The notes below the pieces were generated by a model. That model was not told the origin of the DNA. It ran no database searches and saw nothing but the letters and a program-made list of their open reading frames with translations. From Cognatishimia sp. SS12 (lineage in GTDB: Bacteria > Pseudomonadota > Alphaproteobacteria > Rhodobacterales > Rhodobacteraceae), in assembly GCF_028369055.1 (NCBI RefSeq), contig NZ_JAQNCZ010000008.1, positions 1-44,340 on the forward strand: a stretch of 44,340 bases of DNA, given 5' to 3'. A program made the translations under genes and the position numbers. Of this stretch, positions 40,555-44,340 are shown one piece after another (position 1 is the stretch's first letter; the number at the start of each line of letters is the position of its first letter).

Positions 40555-41700
40555 TTAGTAATCACCGCTCAGATTTCGCGCGGACAAAGCGCGATTGATC
40601 TCTCGGCGGACCAGCTTGCGAACATTGCGCGTGATACGTTCCCCCAGCGGGCCCATCAGCTCTTGCCGGACAATTTCCCCGACCAGATCACGTAGCATCT
40701 CTTCGTCCAGCACCGCCTCATAGGGCTCGCCATCATCCTCGGCTTCCTGCTGCTCAGAAATGCCCTCAATCACCGCGTCGCGCACCGCCTCTTGGGCAGC
40801 GGCTAGGCCGATCTCCTCAGCGGCGCTGTCCTCAAGTGACGGCCCGCTTTGCGCGGTGTCATCGTCATCGGCAGGTGCCGCCTGCGCCTCAGCGGCGACT
40901 TCCTCTGCGGGCGCGTCGACAACCTCAGGCTCTACGTGGTCCTCCCACGGCAGCGCCTCAACCACAGTGCCAGCATAGTCCCCATCACCGGGCTCATCCG
41001 GCTCCAGCACGTCAGGGGTGTCCATACGCACAGAATGCCACTCAGACAGCAATTCGCCCTCCGCTTCCCAAGGGCGGGCATCTTCATTTATCTCGGGTGC
41101 CTCTTCAGTGTCCACGGCGCTCTGCGCTGCGACATAGGCCGACGGAAGCTCTTCTGCCGTTTCGGGCATTTGCGCGGCTTCGGCATCCGGGTCTTTCAAC
41201 ACGATGGCAGCATCATCTCGGGCACTTTCAAAGCGCAGCTGCCCAAGCGATTCTGCCGTGCCCCCCTCTTCGACCGATTCCGCTGCGGTCGTTTCCGCAG
41301 GTTCAGACTGGACAGGTTCAGGCTGGACAGGTTCAGGCTGGGCAGCACGGCGCTGCAAAAAACTAGGCAAATCACTGCGGATCTTGTCCAGATCCTCACG
41401 CATTTCGCGCCCAAACGGGTTGTCGGGCAATGTGACCTCCGGCGCGCGTGCGGCCTCCGCGACATCCCCTGTTGGGTCACTGGGGGCCTCGGGCACCCGC
41501 AGCGCTTCGGTCAGGACCAGACGATCTTCTGCCTGCTCTTGCGTGCTGCGCGCGTTGCGTGTCACCTCTGCCGCGTGTTTCTCTGCGGCGGCTGTCTCTG
41601 TTGCAGATCTGCCCCGCTGACCAGCGCCGTTTTCGGATACCAATCGCCGAATCGAGGACAACACATCTTCGATTTCCGTGTTTTTAACCGGATTTGACAT
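40555..41700 (-). CDS. PopZ-like acidic polar-organising protein candidate, 381 aa
   Basis: Residues 1-22 (NPVKNTEIEDVLSSIRRLVSE) resemble the N-terminal helix EEILASIRRIIS of PopZ/DUF2497. A long acidic, Pro/Glu/Ala-rich middle of low complexity follows, including three tandem PEPVQ-type units. The C-terminal helical block (LRDLVGEIVRQELMGPLGERITRNVRKLVRREINRAL) is like the oligomerising end of that family. PopZ forms a cell-pole matrix that anchors the chromosome origin. Sequence identity is low in the middle, so the assignment rests on layout and both ends. It lies upstream of the membrane protein gene. Confidence 0.6.
   Translation of the reverse strand: MSNPVKNTEIEDVLSSIRRLVSENGAGQRGRSATETAAAEKHAAEVTRNARSTQEQAEDRLVLTEALRVPEAPSDPTGDVAEAARAPEVTLPDNPFGREMREDLDKIRSDLPSFLQRRAAQPEPVQPEPVQSEPAETTAAESVEEGGTAESLGQLRFESARDDAAIVLKDPDAEAAQMPETAEELPSAYVAAQSAVDTEEAPEINEDARPWEAEGELLSEWHSVRMDTPDVLEPDEPGDGDYAGTVVEALPWEDHVEPEVVDAPAEEVAAEAQAAPADDDDTAQSGPSLEDSAAEEIGLAAAQEAVRDAVIEGISEQQEAEDDGEPYEAVLDEEMLRDLVGEIVRQELMGPLGERITRNVRKLVRREINRALSARNLSGDY
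41298..41342. repeat. Three tandem 15-bp repeats in the PopZ-like gene
   Basis: Units at 41298-41312, 41313-41327 and 41328-41342 differ by one or two bases. They encode repeated Pro-Glu-Pro-Val-Gln units in the disordered linker. Confidence 0.9.
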
Positions 41701-41771
41701 ATGAATTACCACTCTCTCTCGCCGACAACTCTAGCGGCAGAGCAGGCTTCGCACAACATTTCTCGTGCAGA

Positions 41772-43160
41772 TCACTCTTTCCCGAGACGGCGCAGCACCT
41801 TGTCAAGTTGCTGACCCTGTTTGCTTTTTAGCGCAGGCGCGGATTCGACGGCCTTGTAATAGGCTTCCGGGTCATATTTTTCGACCGCCAGATTAAGGTG
41901 ATCCACCGTCAAAAGCCCCATCGCAGCCAGCAAGGTATAAGCCGCCGTAAACTCTGAGGTGCGCGCGGAAATTTGGTTGGATTGCGCATTCAATAGCTCT
42001 TGCTCGGCATTCAGCACATCCAATGTGGTGCGCGCGCCAAGGCTGGCCTCTTCGCGGACCCCATCAAAGGCGATGCGGGCGGCGCGAATCTGCCGTGCGC
42101 TCGCTTCGCTTTGGGCGCGTGCCGCCGCAAGCTGCGCCCAGGCGCTGCCCACATTCTGTTGCAGGCGATATTGCGTGGCGTGCAGCGCCCCGCGGGCCGC
42201 GTCGCGACGTGCCATCGCCTGCCGCGCAAGCGAGCTTAGCCGCCCACCTTGATAAATCGGACCGCTGGCCCCAACGCCAATCCGGCCCCCAGTCACCTCG
42301 TAGGATGAATTGAACCGTTCGGTCGCGCTCAGCCCGGCAGACATGTTGACCTGCGGCTTCATCGCAGCTGACGCCTGGCGCACGCCAAATTCAGCAGCGG
42401 CCACCTGGTATTGCGCCGCCCGCATATCTGGGTGGCTGCGCACCGCGACCGCCTTGGCCTGATCCAACGTCCGCGCGGTACTGGGCAAGCGCGCGGGTGC
42501 CGACAAAGTGCCGGGCTGCCGGCCCACGACGGCTGCGTAAAATTCGCGCGATGCCATCAGATTGCCCTGCGCGACAGCCAGCTCGGCCCGTGCGCCAGCC
42601 AGGCGCGCCTCGGCCAGGGCCACATCAGTGCGCGTCACCTCGCCCACTTCAAAACGATCTCGCGCAGCGCGCAACTCACGGGTGATCAGACGCAGATTGT
42701 TCTGCCGCAGCGCAACAATCTGGGAGTCACGGCGCACGCTCATATAGGCCTGCACCGCATTAAGAAGGATCTGTTGCTCTACCGACACCAAAGACTGGCG
42801 GGTGGCCAGCACAGATTGTTTCTGCGCTTCGATCCCCGCAGCGGAGCGGCCAAAATCATAGAGCAACCAGTTAAGCGAAACACCGACGCTTGCATCTGTG
42901 GTCGCCGAATTGACCGACCCATCAGAAAAGCTGCGCGTGATATCCGCCGACCAATTCACAATCGGGCGCAGCGCCGCCACAGCCTGCGCGACATCTTCAT
43001 CCGCCGCGCGCAGCAAAGCGCGGTTCTGCTGCAGCAGCCCTGAATGGCCGTAGGCTTTCGCCATCGCATCCGCCAGTGACTCGGCCAGACCAGCCGTTGT
43101 CATGCCGACGCTCATTGATGCGGTCAGGACCGCCGATACCAAAACCCGTTTGAAACCCAT
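41772..43160 (-). CDS. TolC-family outer membrane efflux protein, 462 aa
   Basis: A signal peptide (MGFKRVLVSAVLTASMSVG) is followed by two OEP repeats with long coiled-coil helices (DAMAKAYGHSGLLQQNRALLRAADEDVAQAVAAL; RFEVGEVTRTDVALAEARLAGARAELAVAQ; TTLDVLNAEQELLNAQSNQISART). It forms the outer-membrane and periplasmic tunnel of efflux or type I secretion systems; the partner transporter is not in the window. ATG 43160 gives the signal peptide. It lies 48 bp downstream of the methyltransferase gene and is probably cotranscribed, an order I recall as common in this order. Confidence 0.93.
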   Translation of the reverse strand: MGFKRVLVSAVLTASMSVGMTTAGLAESLADAMAKAYGHSGLLQQNRALLRAADEDVAQAVAALRPIVNWSADITRSFSDGSVNSATTDASVGVSLNWLLYDFGRSAAGIEAQKQSVLATRQSLVSVEQQILLNAVQAYMSVRRDSQIVALRQNNLRLITRELRAARDRFEVGEVTRTDVALAEARLAGARAELAVAQGNLMASREFYAAVVGRQPGTLSAPARLPSTARTLDQAKAVAVRSHPDMRAAQYQVAAAEFGVRQASAAMKPQVNMSAGLSATERFNSSYEVTGGRIGVGASGPIYQGGRLSSLARQAMARRDAARGALHATQYRLQQNVGSAWAQLAAARAQSEASARQIRAARIAFDGVREEASLGARTTLDVLNAEQELLNAQSNQISARTSEFTAAYTLLAAMGLLTVDHLNLAVEKYDPEAYYKAVESAPALKSKQGQQLDKVLRRLGKE

Positions 43161-43208
43161 AACCCTTGACCTCACTACCCGATGTATGCGCGCCATGACG
43201 GCGCGTCG

Positions 43209-43862
43209 TTAGAGTTCGAATGCGACCTCTTTTTCGAAGCCTTGTAGCACCGGTGCCCCGGCATTGAATTCTGAGCGCCAATGAATCCGGCTGCCCGTCT
43301 TATGACCGATCTGCACGTCGCCAAGCGCGCCCGTCATGAACACACAAGCAATCCGGCCGCCATCTTTCAACTGTTGTGCGATCGCTTCAGGCAGATTTTC
43401 GACGCCACCTTGCACAATGATCACATCATAGGGCCCATGGCTCGCCGCGCCCTCTGCAAGAGGCCCCGTGTGCACAACCACATTGTCGATATTGTGGTCG
43501 GCCAGCGCCGCCTGCGCGTCTTCGGCCAGATCTTCGTCGCTTTCCACCGCAACCACAGCCTCTGCCATGCGCGCGACCACCGCCGAGGAATAGCCCAGCG
43601 CCGCCCCGATATCGAGCACCAGCTCATCCTTGCTGACGTTCAGAGCATCGAGCATTTTTGCCAGGGTGCGCGGCTCCAGCACAACGCGCCCGTTTTCGAG
43701 CGGCAGGTTTTCACCGCGATAGGCCGCATCGCGCTGCGCTGCCGGCACAAAGGCCTCGCGCGGGACAGTCAGCATCGCCTCGATAATCGGGAATTTCGTA
43801 ACATCGGATGGGCGGACCTGCGTATCCACCATGGCCGTACGGAGGGAGGTATAGTCGGGCAT
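43209..43862 (-). CDS. pcm: Protein-L-isoaspartate O-methyltransferase homologue, 217 aa
   Basis: The SAM motif VLDIGAALGYSSAVVARMAEAVVAVESD fills the usual position (about residues 79-106), preceded by VRPSDVTKFPIIEAMLTVPREAFVP. The motif is slightly off the strict PCMT DxGxGxG pattern (DIGAALG), so substrate specificity may have shifted. The partner gene downstream is tolC. Confidence 0.88.
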   Translation of the reverse strand: MPDYTSLRTAMVDTQVRPSDVTKFPIIEAMLTVPREAFVPAAQRDAAYRGENLPLENGRVVLEPRTLAKMLDALNVSKDELVLDIGAALGYSSAVVARMAEAVVAVESDEDLAEDAQAALADHNIDNVVVHTGPLAEGAASHGPYDVIIVQGGVENLPEAIAQQLKDGGRIACVFMTGALGDVQIGHKTGSRIHWRSEFNAGAPVLQGFEKEVAFEL

Positions 43863-44003
43863 ACTAAACTCATTCGTTCAGATTTCGTTGATATGGGTTT
43901 GCCACAATAAATTCCAAGGGGCAACGCACCGCAGCATGAAAAGCGCAGGTTCTCTCTTGCGGCCCATCAGAAACTGCGATAATTCCCGCGACACACCATC
44001 GGC

Positions 44004-44077
44004 GGCGAGTTGGCGGAGTGGTGACGCAGCGGATTGCAAATCCGTGTACACCGGTTCGATTCCGGTACTCGCCTCCA
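44004..44077 (+). tRNA. tRNA-Cys (anticodon GCA)
   Basis: A complete cloverleaf: acceptor GGCGAGT/ACTCGCC, anticodon arm GGATTGCAAATCC giving GCA, and T arm CCGGTTCGATTCCGG. Discriminator T, CCA encoded. The 3' end is followed at once by AT-rich DNA. Confidence 0.95.
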
Positions 44078-44256
44078 AATTTCCACAAAATATAGTATCG
44101 AAGATAGCTAACTACACTAAATCGTGTAATTTGCATTTCGTACACAATTCGTACACAGTCCGCGTGCAGTTTCTGCTGCGATTTTGAATCGTTTTGCCAT
44201 ATAACTTTAACAACAGGGGTAATCCCCCCATTTTTAGAGGGGCGTATCAGTAGAAT
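44078..44256. other. AT-rich DNA after tRNA-Cys, possible island attachment region
   Basis: No gene is visible. A perfect 10-bp direct repeat TTCGTACACA occurs at 44137-44146 and 44148-44157, 11 bp (one helical turn) apart, like integrase arm sites. An inverted repeat TACAC-N6-GTGTA lies at 44113-44128. The base composition is far more AT-rich than the rest of the window. The IS3-type transposase end follows. Confidence 0.5.
44137..44157. repeat. 10-bp direct repeat, phased by one helical turn
   Basis: TTCGTACACA twice, start to start 11 bp apart. Confidence 0.85.
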
Positions 44257-44340
44257 TTAAGCTGCTGTCAGTTTCTGTATCGGGGTCATCCCGCCGATGC
44301 CCATGTTTGGTCTTTCGTTGTTGTAAGTCCAGAGCCATTT
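44257..44340 (-). CDS. IS3-family transposase (OrfB), C-terminal fragment cut by the window edge
   Basis: The last 27 codons on the minus strand include TYNNERPNMGIGGMTPIQKL, the typical C-terminal end of an IS3-type DDE integrase-core transposase (YN-ERP-GG-TP-QK-L pattern), ending in TAA. The rest of the gene lies beyond the right edge. The terminal inverted repeat of the element could not be fixed. Confidence 0.85.
   Translation of the reverse strand, partial: KWLWTYNNERPNMGIGGMTPIQKLTAA

Overview
The window is high-GC, gene-dense chromosomal DNA from an alphaproteobacterium, almost certainly a marine Rhodobacterales (Roseobacter-type) species. The gene families say so: CarD next to a 7Fe ferredoxin, an S4 protein and a Suv3-like helicase; RpoH; MmcB behind a GTTC-N7-GTTC LexA box; small Rhodobacteraceae-type proteins; and a tRNA-His with A73 and no G-1. 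Nearly all genes are complete housekeeping or core metabolic genes. The only clear mobile DNA is at the right edge. No CRISPR array, toxin-antitoxin pair, restriction system or phage module was seen.

Layout. 1-413: no convincing protein gene; a probable strong stable-RNA promoter points off the left edge. 414-6621: small secreted protein, DxD glycosyltransferase, O-acetylhomoserine sulfhydrylase (metY), periplasmic SIMPL protein and a 781-aa membrane protein resembling a GspL/PilM-like head joined to a GspC/PilP-like tail. 6705-10288: hppD with a divergent Lrp regulator and a Kef-type antiporter. 10309-13814: cobT/cobS for cobalamin, then azlCD with a divergent XRE-cupin regulator and a duplicated operator. 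13884-18945: carD, fdxA, S4 protein, Suv3-like helicase and TPR protein. 19018-24236: SCP2 protein, lysophospholipase-like hydrolase, M3 peptidase, DUF900-type lipoprotein and Gfo/Idh/MocA oxidoreductase. 24360-26847: rpoH with its own RpoH-type promoter, then an RluD-family synthase and a small membrane protein that start back to back. 26918-30074: tRNA-His, a 62-aa protein, SOS-controlled mmcB and a polar amino acid transporter lacking its ATPase. 30310-30659: a promoter, a 168-nt rod-like RNA that looks like 6S RNA, and a 27-residue lipoprotein. 30621-39869: small membrane protein, valS, HisC-like aminotransferase, MsbA-like ABC exporter, TIGR04283 glycosyltransferase, YgfZ/GcvT-like protein, EF-P and a 106-aa DUF6280-type protein. 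39949-43862: membrane protein, PopZ-like acidic protein, TolC-family channel and an isoaspartyl methyltransferase homologue. 44004-44340: tRNA-Cys, AT-rich DNA with direct repeats, and the 3' end of an IS3-type transposase, probably the edge of an integrated island.

How they work together. Several genes concern the transcription and translation machinery: CarD, RpoH, the 6S-like RNA, EF-P, ValS, RluD, Suv3-like helicase and tRNAs. A second theme is the envelope: the GspL/GspC-like fusion, TolC, MsbA-like exporter, lipoproteins and SIMPL protein. Local regulators sit beside their likely targets: Lrp with hppD, XRE-cupin with azlCD, LexA with mmcB. The least-described items are the 6S-like RNA plus micro-lipoprotein, the fusion protein, the PopZ-like protein and the two-module XRE operator. 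All family names are from recognition by eye, not database search.
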